Assembly: GCF_026230105.1 (NCBI RefSeq)
Contig: NC_079476.1
Span: 34,028,559-34,092,558 of the forward strand
DNA length: 64,000 nt
Direction of reading: 5' to 3'
From: Diorhabda sublineata
Taxonomy: Eukaryota > Arthropoda > Insecta > Coleoptera > Chrysomelidae
The notes beneath the pieces were generated by a model. That model saw nothing but the letters and a program-made list of their open reading frames with translations, had not been told where the DNA came from and did not search any database. The position numbers were made by a program, and so were the translations under genes. This document shows, in pieces, positions 33,886-49,500 of the stretch; the stretch's first letter is position 1; the number at the start of each line of letters is the position of its first letter.

Positions 33886-35800
33886 AGGGATCACTCGCCT
33901 CTCAAAGGTTTCAATGGACGAAGGTTATTTTGTTATCAATCTGATCACGACAACACGAGTTTTTTACTTCAACAGGTTGATTCAAGTAAAATTACTTGTT
34001 TATTTTTTTTGTTTCTTGGTCTTGCACATACTGCTCTAGGTGGGAAATAAAACTAAAGATATTTTAATAATACTTTTATTTCACGATGTGTTCAAAAATA
34101 TGTTTTAGTATGATCCAGTTCGGCTGTTGTGTAGTCTTGTAATTAAGATAACTAAAATTGCTAACAACCATTCAATTTATAACAATATCCTATCTAATAT
34201 ATACAAATACATAAATAATAATTCACCTTAATAAAGGTATATTTCAAATTTTCACGTAAAATATTAACAAATCCAAAATCATTCAATTTCAATAATAATT
34301 AGAAACCGAAAACAAAAATCTTTCTTCCTTTTAAGTGCCTGCAAAAATATTTGTAATATTGTAAACCTTAGACTTTATATAATTTGTTTTTACAAGTTGT
34401 AACTCATATTGATTGGATATTAGACGTTTTAGCTAAAAATTTGATTGAAAAAAATTAAATAAAATGATTTCTTTTTTGTCAATATTCATCAATTTTGTAG
34501 AATAATTTCATTAAGTACATGCCTTTATTAAAATAAACGTTTAGACCAATTACTTTAAATTGACAATTTAACTAGATATCGGCTCGCGAACAGTCTTTAC
34601 TAGAAACTTAACATATTATATTACAACAAAAAAAAATAATAAATTATGTGAAACAATCTCATAATATTGCTACTAAATATAACAAAACAATATTAGTTGC
34701 GAAAAACCTTCCAACTACAAACGAAATAAGAATATTTTGCTACTTTTGACGTTGTATCGTTTCCTAGATAAATAAAATAATAGTTAAAATCAACGTATTG
34801 ACCTATATAATTAACAATATATATGGGGCTTTTAGCATACAACTTTTTTTTTAAAAAAAAGGGACACATGAAAAAAGGGAGTTTTGAGGACCTATCATTT
34901 TACTCAAAGTTCATTTAACAGAATAACATCTCATAGATAATTAACATGTTGCTGTAAATGGCAGCTATAGAGTGAACATTTTGATTAATAAAAAAAGGAT
35001 CTGTGTAAGTAAGAAGTGTACTAACGCACATATTTGTAATGGCTAATGTAACTATGAGTAAATTACGATTGTAACCACGGAGTTTTTTCAGGAAAAAAGT
35101 AGCTAAATGTGATCATTTTCACTTTTAATCATACAACTTCTGTTTAATTTCATCTGGCAACCATCCATAAACAAATGAAAAAAAAAGTTTCTGAGAACGA
35201 TAATTAAATAGATAAATCATCGTTGATACAAATTTTTTAAAATAAGGACTTGCTAAGCTAAAAAAGGAACATATATGGGCCTAAAATAAAAAAGGCATTT
35301 TTAGGAACCTCACTAAAAGCCCTGAATACAATTTAACCTTTTCACTGCGACGCTCTCCTATAGTCGAGCAGGTAAAGCTTTCCCGGCGTGCAACGGTCAC
35401 ATTGCGGACCACCCCTAAAGTCGGGTGAAAGATCTAACATTTAAATAAAATAAGCTCATAAACGCATTCTAATGGACAACCCTTTAAAAGTTTTAGAAAT
35501 CCTCACAAGTTGCAAATCACTTCAGTTACAAAATAACATTTTCTGTTATGAACGTTTATAATCAAATTGATTCATTATATTTTTGAATTGAATTTAAGCC
35601 CAATTTAATTGTTCATATTAAACGCATCAAGAATTCCGCCGAAATACCGAGATGGAAAGATACTTATCATATGAAGTAAGTTTAGGTGGGAGAGGGCAGC
35701 TCACAGTACCCAGTCGGTTCTCCCCATGAAGCAGTGAAAAAGTTAAAAAATAGACCTTACGTGATATCACAAACAGTGCATTAGAACTCCAATACCATAA
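33886..35800. other. AT-rich spacer, nothing recognised
   Basis: No transposon protein or exon found. May include Acsl-B 3' flanking DNA. Confidence 0.4.
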
Positions 35801-35804
35801 AATT

Positions 35805-36060
35805 TAAACAAAATAGCTGATAAGCTCGCTAAAGCGGGGGCAGACAAGCCCTTCATGGGACCCGAACACTTCTGTAGTATCAGCTACAGAACCATGGAAA
35901 AAGCACTGGAAATTCCTCATAAATATGAAAATAAAAAACTCAATAGAAAATAATTGACAAAAGTTTCTACAATAACAAAATCACCAGAACAAAGTAAGCT
36001 AATCCACCACGATAAAGGGATTATTTGGAAGTCACTGGGGTAATGATGCCGGTTCTAATA
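35805..36060 (+). pseudogene. LINE RNase H remnant
   Basis: Plus frame reads NKIADKLAKAGADKPFMGPE then HFCSISYRTMEKALE, the GNEKADELAK.GA.. end of an RNase H domain of jockey-like elements; then SKLIHHDKGIIWKSLG after a stop. Confidence 0.75.
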
Positions 36061-37387
36061 TTCCAAGAATACCGAATTCATGGTGTTTGATACCAACCAG
36101 CACAATATTTTAGTTTCTATTTGAAAGTGTAGTTATAATTGATGCTTTTTGACTGTGAATATCGAAAATATTCAAATCTTTCATTGTCCAATATTAGTAT
36201 GCATTTCTTCTTCTCCATTTTTATGGATTCTATTACAAATATTTACATTTTTTAATTTCTAGAAGATGTATTTTTAAGAGCAAGAAACAAAGCGTTTTGT
36301 AGAAATATGGGCTGAAATTGAGAGCTACGATAATACGCAGAGTTATTGTAGAAAATTGTTGTGTATAAAAAAATATTTTAATTTTTTATATCTACCTATA
36401 AACTGTCTACTAAGTTTATATTTTATTTAACGCTATTAAGCACTATTTAATTGTTCATAATAGTTTAGACAGATTTATTAATTTGTAGTTTCTGACAAAC
36501 TGAATTTGGGGTATGATTGATATAACTCATCTTCAAGGTAGAAAGTTTCGAGTCTTAACCACGCAATCCAATATTGAACAATTTATTTTTGATTAAACTA
36601 AGAATTAAGCAACAACGTACAAGTATTAACAAAATACTCCCTTCTACCCTTCTCCAACCACGGTGATGCTAACTTAAGAGTATTTCTGCCTAAGATTAAA
36701 AAAATTATACTTATAGCTGTAATAACACATATTATTTCTGTGTGTCTTATAAACAAATAAGACAGGCATTCTAACATAACTATTTCACTACAATTCCTTC
36801 AAATATTATCTTCTACAGCGGCAAAATCGGTTTTAGCTTCTAAAATAATTGAAAAATTAGATTTTCAGCAAAATCAGTAATAGTGAAATCATGAATCCGT
36901 TTATCTAATTATATAATCAAGGACTAATTTGAAATCCTTACAAACTTATTATCAAACGATGATGACAAATAAAGGATATCCTGTTTATAATAAACGCCAA
37001 TTAAACTAATTTATAAAAATGTATTGTCTCTATAGATAGCAACCATTAGAAATATCATAAAATTCTCGGCATAAACACTCTTAATAATATAAAATAGATT
37101 TATTCTTATATACAGAAAACAGAATATACGAAAAAAGCGAATATATAAATAAAATATTACATAAAATCTTACACGATAGGTTTAATTCAATATATACAAG
37201 AAAAAAAATACAAAATACTTTATACACAATTGTGCCATATGCTAAATCTGTTATTAAAAAAACTGCCAGTAGAATCAAGTTGGGCCTAATACAAATCTTT
37301 CAATGATTAGTTAATACTCATATACACAATTCTCTGTTGTATTACTACTATACATACTCAACAATCCATTTAAAAATAATATAACTT
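36061..37387. other. 3' side of Acsl-B, nothing recognised
   Basis: AT-rich. The Acsl-B 3' UTR begins at 37387 and runs downward; an AATAAA on the minus strand near 37100 is a candidate poly(A) signal. No other feature. Confidence 0.4.
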
Positions 37388-37542
37388 TCAGGAGGCGTAC
37401 ATTCTATTTATTTCATGTTTATATCGTTCTTGGATGTCTTTCCTCTTCAATTTGAATGCGGCAGTTACAAGACCCATATCTGGCGACCAAACTTCTGTTA
37501 CTAATTTAACTGCAGCGGGAATTTCGAATTTTGCAAGTTTAT
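37388..37542 (-). CDS. Acsl: Acsl-B last exon
   Basis: Acceptor TTTGCAG; encodes KLAKFEIPAAVKLVTEVWSP, GLVTAAFKLKRK and ends NRMYAS with TGA at 37388-37390. Confidence 0.96.
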
Positions 37543-40500
37543 CTGCAAAAAAATATCTAGTAGTAACATCTACGTTAACGAGAAATAATTAAATTGATCA
37601 GTTGTAACACAAATTGGGAAAACAGAATGTATTTCAAGCCTATTCGAGAATTTTTCATAACGGAAAGGAAGTAGAAGAGATATCAAACAAGTGTACAAGA
37701 GTTGCATCAAGGAATCGACCAACTGATAAGAAACATTTTGGGAAGAACAGTGGTTACCAAATGATTGGAACAAACTGTAATATGCCCTAAAAGAAAGGGG
37801 ATAAGACCTGTTGCAAGAACTACAGTGGCATAGCACTACAGCAAGAGAGCACAAATTTAGAGAAAGGGAATTAGAAGAAAAGGTAGGCGAAAAAGAAATG
37901 AATATGAAATTTATATACTGGTAAGGATTATATACGGGAATATTAACAAAATAAAAATCATAGTATTAATTTATTATACTTACTTCTCTTTCCATGTTCT
38001 GCTAGTTCTTGGACAACAGCCCTTTCTAAAGTTTCATCTTTGCATAATTCTTCGAATGATTTTTCTGAGATACCCTTTTTAGCAGCAAGATCTTTTAATT
38101 GGTGTTGATTGGGCACGACCAGAGCGACGCAGTAATCTTTGCTTGATTCTCCATAAACACAAATATTATCTACTAATGGACATGTTTTCATTTCTGCTTC
38201 TACTTTACCAAGTGATACGTATTCTCCTGCTTGTAATTTTACCAAATCCTTTTTACGATCTGAAACAACAGATGATAATAAATTAGTGAAACGTGAAAAT
38301 AAGGTATGGAAGTTGAATATTGAACTAATTTTGTAATTTTTATTCTTCTAAATAATAATAAGCCTCTAGGAATGCCAATTGTAAAGGAAACAATGTTGAA
38401 GCTTTCATGAATGAAACTAAAATCATGATAATAAAAGAAAAAGAAAAAAATAGTTGAATAGAAAATGAAACATTATGAGAAAAGAAGATAAACCTATTGA
38501 ATGAGAAACAACTTTCAAAACCTGCAAAGTGCTGAATGTGAACAAACCCAAGAAAATTTGATTGGACGTAACAACGAAAAATTTTATTCAGGAACACAGA
38601 GATGAGCTAATATTAAATAATGATAAACTGACAAATTTGATCACCAATATTCATGGTTCAAGTAGTCCAATCAGCACACAAAGAAATTATACCACAGATT
38701 TTAAGTCTCCTATTGATATACTGAAAAAGTGTATCTCCAAATCGCGAATAAATCCCTGTAAATTCGCATAACCAAGATAAGAAAACGATTACGAAGATAC
38801 ATATCAGAAGGCCCTATTGACTCCAGTCGTCACAACCATTATGTTATCATCATACTACAACGGAATTTGAATGGTTATTATTCACACTATGAAATGTTGA
38901 AAAAAATTTCATCTAATTACAAACCAAACACTATGTGTTTACAGAATACACATAAAGATAGTAATGTACATTAGCTGCATGGGCAGGGCAAGAAAAAAAG
39001 TTGAGAGAAGGAATTGGGAACAAGAAAGGTCACAAGATTGAGATGGTTTCAGGATACTTATCATTCACTCTATGACTTCTCAAACTAAATGAATTTAAAG
39101 AATATAACCAAACTAACATACATTTACTAAATAAATAAATAGTTTTTGGTTAGTTACCAATTATTTTAAGTACGCCATCTTCATGAATTTCGCCAATGTC
39201 ACCTGTCCTAAACCACCTTGTGCCATCTTGTTCGAAAAAGTCTTCTTTTGATTTTTCCGGTAATTTGTAATAACCTGCACTAATATTTTCACCTCCTATG
39301 ACTATTTCCCCACGAGGAAAAGGTTTGTCCGTCACTCGGTAATTACCTTCTTCCCAGTTTATCAATTTAATATCACAAACAGTACATGTAGCACCAACTC
39401 TTCCGAAAGACATGTCATACACTGTAATAAAAAGAAAAAATTGAAAACAAACTTTTCAGCTGAGGAATTTTTCGAGACACGATGATATTGAAAATAGTCC
39501 TCATTTTTCTACTCAATATATTAAAGAATTAAATGTTTCTTCATTATCGATTTTTACAGTTGCTTCTTCTTCTAGTGTCCTGTATACAATTTTAATAGAG
39601 TAAGTCTATACAAATGTTCCATTATCTTACACTTATCACCTTATCTAGCATATTATTTCAAATTGTCGTCAAGTTTATTCACAACCCATTCACCAATGGA
39701 TTTCTCATGGATGGTTTCTAACTCAATATGACATATACATCCATGATTCCTTAATTTAACAATTGATATGGCTATGCTTGAATTTAGCTACCAAACTGCT
39801 TCCATTTTTATAGAAACATTGAATGTTTACAGTTCAAAATGGATGTTAAAAAATTATTGATTCCAAAAACAATTCCTTACTTTTAATTTGTAAAGGTTTC
39901 AATTTGTTAGTATTTCTCATTTTTTTGTTTGCAAAGAAACTTTTTCCAGGTAAGTCTACCGAGTGTATTAAATAACACTAATTTAAATGTATTGATCACA
40001 TCGTTTAACTTTATTATGACTCAAATAATGACCAGTGGGTTTTAAATAGAAATAAATATAAATAAATAAAAATATACACTGAGATTTCTGATTTTCGTTT
40101 CACAGAAAAGGATTTTTGATTTAAGCTTGAAATTCGAAAACGATATAAATTTGACCCTCTTTTTATAAGTTATAACCAGTATTGAATAAATTTTACTTAC
40201 AATCCTGCACACAGGCACATGAAGTAGTTTCAGTAAGTCCATAACCTTGAATTATAACAACGCACATACAAGTACCAATTTGTTCGTGTGTTTCAGCTGA
40301 TAATGGAGCACCACCAGAAATCATCAACCTCATATTGCCACCAACTATTTTCGAAATTGGTTTAAAAACAATTCTGAAAACAGACCATACATATAACAGA
40401 ATATTCAATTATCCCAGCCCCTAAGATGACATACAAATGATTAATAATTAACAGTGTATGACCTTGAAGTCTTAATTTTCCCATTTACAAAATATATATT

Positions 40501-43500
40501 TCAAACTTGAGTATAATCAAACTTTCTAAGCTCTATTTTCTTCTTCTTTCCTTACTTTCTTCATTATGCCTCTCCACTCGTTTCTGTCCTCTGTTCTTTC
40601 TCCCCACTCAGTTATTTCTACTCGTCTCGATTTTCTTTTCAGCCTGCCTCTTCTTCTTCCGATTCCTCCTCCATTCATTTGTACTTTCTTGACAATTATT
40701 TTGAGTGCATTCATTCTGTATACATGCCTCAACCCCCTGACTCTTTAGGCTCTGACTACTTGAGTAATATTAGGCCTGTTATATATTTCTTTTAGCTCAA
40801 TATTCGTTTTTTTTTTCTCTTCGAATCGTTCAATTTCACGCTCCCAGTATTTTTCTGAACACTTTTTTCTGCCAGATTTTCAATTTTTCAGGAGGTTAGT
40901 ATCCAGGACTTACAACCATACAGTACATTAGACTTAATAATTTTTTGTCCAATGGTTTCAGAATATATTTCAGAGCCCCCATTGTTCTACAACCCTTTGA
41001 TATACTATTTTCTAGCTCTTTTGTCTAATCATCCATATTCATTGTCAGCACTCCTAGATAAGAGAAGGACTCAACTCTTTCCGTGGCGATTCTTCCTTTG
41101 TCGTTTATACTAATAAATTTTTTGAACCAGGATTCCAGGAGGGGTAAATTTGTTAATACAAATAAATATTATTTTCAAGTACCTACTTGTCAATTAATGG
41201 AGTTTTGTATCCACGTTTTTTCCAAGTAGTTTTATATTCATAGGCAAATTTGAATATTATTTTCTTCAAGTTGCTACTGTTACTAAGTTTTTCTTGAATA
41301 GTCTTAGATATCCTGTCCAGAATTAGCTGCAAAGAAAACACATATTATTAACAGCATATCATTAGAAGTATTTCAAGTCAGAAAGTGGATTTTATCTACA
41401 ATTAATTGGGAATTGCAACCAAGATTACTAGAATAATAAAAGGTTTGTCACAATAACAAGATGCGCAGTAGACAAGTAACGTCACCGGCTCTTCACAGTT
41501 GTGAGAACGGCAACAAGTCTCAATAAATTCGTTAGTTAGAAATATATTCGTTTGTATAGCCAGATTAGCAAGAGATAACACACATCCTCATAACACGAAC
41601 ATAATATTAGTGAGGTTCTGTTTGACATAAACAAATAAACAAAACAAAAATGTAAACATAATGACGTAGCTGGTGTTCTAGCAGCTAATCGTTTGTTTAC
41701 AAAAACATGCGCATCACGAACCTTCTATTATTCTAGTAACCTTGATTGCAACTATATTAATATGACTATTGATTTATATTAGTCCAGCAACTAGGACAGC
41801 TTTGATTGAAAGCGCAATATATCTCAAAGGTTACCATCTACATAAAATTTAGAATCTTCTAAATTTTAGGTTTCTTCTATTTTAAAATTAGTTTTCTTTA
41901 ATAATTTTTCAAAAACATAAAAATTGACGTTTCGACTTGACTTTTGATAAAGACTTAAATAAGTCGAAACGTCAATTGGATTTGACAATGGCAGCGCCAT
42001 CTGTGTGTCAGTCACACGACTTATTGAGTGATGTAATAGCAGTATAAAAACTATCATATCCAACAGGGTCTCTAAAAAATATTTTTCCAATTCAGAACAG
42101 ATCGAGCAAAGAACGTCCAAAATAAAAGGAAAAGCAGTAATTGTCAGTTCATCACCATATTTAGATGAGTTAAGAGAAGCTAAAGAAAATCGGATCATTA
42201 AAGAGGCCAAGAAGGTGGAGCGCACAAAAAGAAAAATATATTTTGTTAAGGTATGTGTTTAATCAAACAAATAACTCTTAATAAAAAAAGGCTTTATTGC
42301 CTGTTAATAAGAACAATAAAAGAAACATTTGTACAACATACCATCTTATATAGAACTGTATCAAGGCACAAATCCTGCGCATGAGCTTTTCCACAAATAT
42401 AAGAGATCATGTGCTCTCCACACAACGATACACATGCGCACAAATATAAATGTATTACTCTCAACATTCATAGAGAATGAGAGCAACTTCATATAAAAAA
42501 ATCCAAAGAACAGATAAAAAGAGACATGGTCAAAAAAGAAAATATCTAAATTTAAAATACAATCTGATTCTTTAGATTGCAATAATGAAGAGGATGCAGA
42601 GTGTTTATGTTTATACTGTCTTCTACTTCTATTCTAAATCAACTGAAGGAAGAAATATTTAAAAAGTTGGACTTTGTTATTATTTCCAATTAATTATGAA
42701 TTACATATAAACATATTCGTGCGGAATATGTACATATGTACTTTATTTTTTGACTAATCTAATCTAATAATTTAAAAGGTATGTTGTTTGCACAGGTTTT
42801 TACTTATATGTGTATGTATTATTGTATTGGCTTCTTTAATTGACTTTTTCATGGTTCTTTTGTTTTATACAACAATGTTCTTATTGGTTTATGTTAGTTT
42901 GTCTAAATTTTTGGCTCATATACAGTGTGTCCTATTCATGTATAGATATTCATATTGGTACACTATCTGATTATTATTTTTCTTCTAAGTTGACATTTTA
43001 AAAAACAGTTTTATTTTGAGTCCTCAACCAGCAACACCATATTCAATATGAAATTCATTCTGCTCCGCAGTTTGGATTAGCCGGACTCAGCTGTAACTAC
43101 TATCATAGTTGGATCCAGTGTATACAGTTGTCCAAAGTAAAACTTGAAAAGGCAGTCTTGATAAGTAAGTTAAGTAATAGAACATACTTACTGGTACACA
43201 AGTTATGACTGTTGGTCGTAATACAGTAGCGTCTCCTTTGGTTCCCTTCTTAATTTTACTGGACGAATCGGTCATTGTTAATGCTCCGGAATAACCAATT
43301 GGAACACCAGCGAATTGGCAGACGCTTTCTACTAATAATTCGAAAACGTGGGCAAGCGGTAAGAATCCCATCATGACATCATTATCGTAAATTGGTGTGG
43401 AATCACAAAATCCTTTCAAAGTAGCAATTAAATTTTTTTGTAGTAGAACAACACCTTTAGGAACACCCGTAGATCCGCTTGTATACATGATAATAGCAAT

Positions 43501-46500
43501 ATCGTCTGGTTTAGGTGGTACAAGCTCTGAAAAAAAAAATTGACATTAAGCCTACAAAATTTTAAAAAGAAATCTGGAATCAGGTAGTTCTGAATTTGAA
43601 TGCTAACAATGTTTTTGTTCAATTTAATAAAATGACCTTTTACTTACGAATATTTGACGCAGATCCTTTCTCAAGGACATCTTGGAATTTCAAAATAGCT
43701 ACACCGTCCTTATACCCTTCGGCGGTTTCTAGATTTTTCAATTGATCTTCCATGTAAATCAAAGTCTGGACTCGAGGAGTCATATGCAAAATCTTTTTGA
43801 ATTTGGGCAACAAATCGAAACTGGTAATGATAGTATTAACTTCAGTTTCGTTAATAGCATGTGCAATTGCTTCATCTCCAAGTGTAGCATAAATGGTAAC
43901 CAAAGGTATCTTCTGTTTAAAGATACCATGGGCTGCTATCATCCATTCCGCTCTAGTTTCGGCAAATATAGCGACGTTTTTACCTGGCTCGTTACCCAAT
44001 TCGCAAAGTCCTTTTCCGAAATTTGTGGCTAAAATATTTACTTCGGAAAAACTTTTCCAACGGTAATCACCCATTACAAACTGAAATGACAAAAAAATTT
44101 TTTATTTTGGTAACACAGTATACATATTTTTTTTGTGTAGTTTATGATTCAATTTGTTAATTTATAACAAATTTTCATTATTTGCTGTTAATAGCTATTT
44201 TATAATAATTATAAACAAAATTATTAAAATGTTCATTAAGGTAATGTTGAAATTTAATGTGTCAGCTAATACATTATTAAATTTCACAATTCTAAAAAAG
44301 TGATTATCAGAGCAATAAATTATTATTTTTAATTAATGTATAAAATAAGTTAAAAATAAAAAATATAATATAATTATCGATTTTATCATCTTAAAATAAT
44401 ATAGTCAATAAACTACAGATTACTACACATTCATCGTAGAAAGTGCAACGATTTCTTCTCATACAAAGTTTGTAAAAATCAATATATAGTGATTGGTATT
44501 TTTTTAAATAGTAAATTCGAAAAATTTCCCTTTTTTTGATTCAATCATTAGTGAAATATGCACTAGAATCAATGAAGCAGATAGTTCAAGTTAAAATACT
44601 TGTACTTAATCGATCGATATCACAAACAACATGACATTGAAAATTAAAATATTGTTTACCTTTTTAAAAACTCTACCGTTAGGTTGTAACTCGTCTTCTT
44701 CAGCTAATATTTCCCTGGTACCCAAACACCGTCTATTCGAATACGTTTTACTACAATACTCAAACATCTTTGCCATAGTGTCTATCTTCTCACGAATAAT
44801 GGTTACATGATGATCTTTAGGTTTTACAGTTGACCGATATGTTACAGATTTTGTATCTTCATCTATTTGTTTGGCCTAAAAGAATAAAAATTTAAGTACT
44901 AGTAAAAATTTATAATTAAAAGGCAATATAAGAATTTTTTCCGCTAGAAATTTCGAAACCATTAAATAAATGTACCCCAAAAGGGTTTCGTTAGAAAAGA
45001 GATAAGCCATTATGAATTTATGCCACTAAAACATTAGGGACATTCAGTCCATTGATGAAGGCGATTTTCCACTTCCCTGGTAAACTTTTTCCTATTTTAG
45101 TCATAAATTCAAAATGTTGGCACAATGTTGTTTCCCATATTGCAAAAATTTTCATAAATCGTGATTTGATTTGCACAGATGTTACGAGGGTGATTCCAAT
45201 ATAAGCCGGAATTTTTCAATAAACGCGCGAAAAATTTAGTGTCGTTAAAGTTGCTGCACTGAAATGTTAGACTGGTCTGTTACAAAGCTTAGAACCATGA
45301 GCAAGAAAGATGTACCAGTGTCTGTTGCGCAATACATCATTATTCGTTTTTTAGTCAAAGATAATGTAAAATCTGCGGAATTTCATCGAAAATTACTCGA
45401 ATGTATGAATGGTGTTATGCTTTCCAAAAAAGTCCAGAAATGGTGACAAACTTTCCAGATGCGCGGCGCCCCAGAATAAGTGTTACCGATGAGAGCGTCA
45501 GCGTTGTAGAAAAAAATTTTAGGGGACCGATATGGCTGAAGATTTGGGCATAAACGTAGCTAGTATTGAGCAAATAATTGATGAACGATTCGATTACTGC
45601 AAAAATTCAGTCAGATAGGTGCCAAAACTTCTGAATTTTGAGGAGAAACTCACACGTAGGGAATTTTGGACGCGTCTCCTGCAGGGGGATGAAGAGGAAA
45701 GAAAAAATTTATTGTAATCACACAGACGATACTTTAAGGAGAGTAAACTCGCGTCTATGGAGTGGAGAAAAACTATAATTTTTAATAATAAGGAAGATTT
45801 TTTGCTTGGAATTCGATAAGAAGAAGGAGTGATGGAAAGAAGTTTGCTAAAGTACTGACCATTTATATGGCGGTTATTTATATCATAAAGTTTTGTACTA
45901 ATTGATAGAACATTAACACACGAAACTATTGTCATTATGTTAATAATACCTTATACTTTTTAGATGGTTTTTGAGAAACACTTTTAGAAATATCACTAGT
46001 TTCCTTCATGTCAATAACAAAGTCTTTAGACGGTTCCTTTTCGATGTCCACGATAACGCCCTATAAAAATACACAAAATGATTGAACAAATTTTAAGCAC
46101 AAATATTAATACCATCCACCATAACTACCACCGAGCATTCTATGTTCCCAAAATTCTTCAACCAAACCCTTAAGTAGGACATATTTCAATCTGGGATATT
46201 TTTTATACAAATTTGTTGTTCAAGTTTATTTGAATTGTTTATATATAATAAGAATTAAATTTATGACTGATTTATTTAATAAACATAATAATAATTATGT
46301 GGAAGTTGCTTATAAGGATAAAGTATGCAGTCACAGATCCATCTTCGCAACAGTTGTAATTTCTTAAACAAGTTTTGAGTTGGTTGTCTCCAGATTTGAC
46401 CCAAAGTGATATTCGACCGTTCCCAAAACTCAAAGAACACTTGCGTGTTACATGATTTACTATAGATAATGAAGTCGTATGTAAATCAGTGGTTTCTTTC

Positions 46501-49500
46501 AAATTATTTCATCAGATACGCAATAAAAATAATACAACATCGATGGGGAACATGTGTTTACTTTAATGGAAACTGTATTGAAAATAGAAATGTCGCTTCG
46601 ACAATTTTTTTATTGTGAGTAGGTCAAAGCGAAGCGAAGCGATTAACCCTCGTTCTAAATGGAGGTTTAACAACCGTTATTCAACAATCCTGTCATGAGA
46701 GCCCGAAAAAACGTAGTGATATATCCTAATAAAAATGTTTCGTCATTCTCGTCATACTTATTTCTGCGTGACTACTACAGAACAATTGTTGAGCTATATA
46801 GATAGAAATATAATTATTTTAACTTCAAAAAACTAAGCATAATATAAAATCATTCAATTTATTTCCTTTTGGATGATTTGAAATTTAAAAATATAAATAA
46901 ACGTACCAGATATACCATTAATAATTATCAAACATAATTAGTTTATATTGTTGTGTAGTTTTGGAAGCCGTTTATGTTTGGAATGTTCAATTTTTTTCAA
47001 AATTGCGAATAATTCTGAGGAATCAAATATAAGAGAGATAAGCCATATAAATACGAAACGACTGAACAGTCAATTAAGAGTTTCACTAGTATGACAAAGG
47101 GGAATACGAGATGATGGAGGCGACAGTTGCAAATTTTTTCCTTACACGAGGATTCAAATACGGTAAATAGACGTCCTTATAGACTTCTATTCACAGAAGA
47201 ACTGACAACAGCAGTGCGATCTATAAAAAACCAGAAAACGTCAAGGCCAAATGGTATTCCCTTACAAATTTTCAAATTTGTGGCAGAAATAGCACCCTCA
47301 TTACTACATCTATAATACATGTCTACAAACTGGTACTTTGCCAGAAAGATGGAAAAGGCAGAAGCTAGTTTCTATAGAAAAAGCAAAAAAGAACCCAAAC
47401 AGTGCATCAGAAAACAAGCCTCTCTGTATGCTAGAAACTGTGGGTAAGGTGCTAGAAAAACCGAGGCTTCAAACAGTAGTAAAAGTTAGTGACGACCTAT
47501 CCGATAAGCAATTTGGTTTTTGAAGGAGCAAATCAACTGCTGATGCGTTTCAGTAGTATCATATACCTTTCAAACAGAGCAAAAAAAAATCAAGACTCTA
47601 AGGAGATTATTCCACTGGCAACTATCGACTTTCAAATGTTGGGAGAATATAGTAAACCTTAGAGATAAGTATGATTCCCCACACTTACCTCCCATGGTAG
47701 ATAATTACCTTAGCAACAGACAGCTACTTAATGAAACAGGGGATTGTCTTAGAGGACTGGAACATATCCTGTGAATATATTCTCAGACTAAAGCTAACTG
47801 AGGGATGCTATCTTGTAGACTACGCCGATGTCTTGGCTATCATCATCACTGGAAGGGACAAGTTAAGCTAACCAGAGCCATGCGGATTCTGAGAAGATGG
47901 TTCGATAACCATGGACTATCGCTAGCGGCGGAAAATACCGATTTGATATTTTTTACTATGAAGCATAAGGTAAAATTTGAGCGATAAAAATCGAGGAACT
48001 CTCCATCGAAACGAAAGAATCCATAAAATATTTAGAATTCAGATTACTCGAAAATGAGTTTTGGAGAACATATTAGAAAAGGAGCAGACAAAGCATCAAC
48101 AATCGCTAAGGCAACTAATGAGAAATATCGGAGCAAACTGCCATCAAAAGGAGACTTGGTGTCAGCTACAATTCAATACAGGTCAACCGCAAAAGAATAG
48201 CCAGGGTAGCTAGCAGTATAAGCCGTTGCGGGAACCATCCCTACAGATCTGCTGTCACCCGAACACAGGAGAATATATACAAGAGAATACTATAAGATGA
48301 AAAGGACAATGACACGGTTACTATCGATTCTACTTGTTCGAACAAGGAAAAATAGATAGTCAACTTGCCTCGCTTGTGGACAAGACACGGACAACATCAA
48401 ACATTATTTATATACAGTCATTGGAGTTTATAACGCGATGTAATGAAACAAACGATTGGAAAAATCACTCTGGAGAAGATCGTAGGTATTATGATCATGG
48501 AAGAAGACAACTGGGATGCCGAAGCTGAGTACGCAGATAAAATTTTAGCGAAGAACAGCTATCAAATGAAATGCTAACGCGGATCCATAACGGGAACCTC
48601 AAAGAGGTTTAGATTATAGAGGAAGGGTTTGTATGGCAATTGATGATGCGTGTGCGCATTTTCCTCTTCTTCCAATAAAAAATAATTGTGAGGAGTGTAA
48701 ATATAAATTAGTGAATAGTGCATATAATATATAAATTAGATGTGCCTAGTGAAGTGAATAAATTAGAGATAAGAAAATATAAAACTTGGTCATATCTATT
48801 CAACTCATTAAGATAAGTTGTAAATGAAAAAAATTACGAATATACATTTGAAACTATCTCTTCATAAAAATGGTACTAATAAATTAAGAGTATTTCATAT
48901 TAGATAAAATTTAATGTAGATTCTTCCAATTTTCCAATTTATTTTATCGTTAGTAAGCAATTTTAGCTTAGTGCAAAAATCGCAATTGGTTTATATTTAG
49001 GAAGTAGCAGATAAATATCAATTTTCAAATAGCTCTACCGCTCTCATATTCAATTGTGTGGGATCAAGACGACGATTATCATTGTAATAATGAGAAACAA
49101 TTCTAAAGGTAATTTTCTAAATCACTATAATATCTCTAGCAAGAGGAAGGACAATTCAATGAAACAACGTTTAAGTAATCTCAAGGGCACACGCTTTTCA
49201 GAAAAAAAAAAATGATACCCGATGGAAGTTTACACTTTGGACTTTGTAAGTAAACCTTCATTTTCATCTATCCGCTTATTTTAATAAAAACTGCAATATC
49301 ATTATCAAGTATAAGTAGAGTTGACTGAAATATTACCGTACGCAGCGATTAATGGCGATTCTCATACAAATTTGCTAGTGGGGATTTATCTACAATTAAT
49401 ATACAGTATGTCCAATCTATCTACTAATATCACTAAGAATGGAAAGGACTTGTCTATACTAATTTTCTGGATAATTTTTTTTATACGAGGTCCTGACTAT

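Noticed and set aside
41866..42225. Minus-strand open frame of 119 codons
   Set aside because: The plus strand at the same place reads the Lys/Ser-rich Tigger-like tail (KAVIVSSSPYLDEL), so this frame is its shadow.
43742..44032. Plus-strand open frame of 96 codons
   Set aside because: Antisense of Acsl-B exon 4.
6405..46060. Reading the two sets of Acsl exons as mutually exclusive alternatives of one gene
   Set aside because: Acsl-A has its own first coding exon and its own last exon with stop and poly(A) signal, and Acsl-B is complete, so two genes fit better. Sharing of the Acsl-B first exon by Acsl-A remains possible but is not needed.
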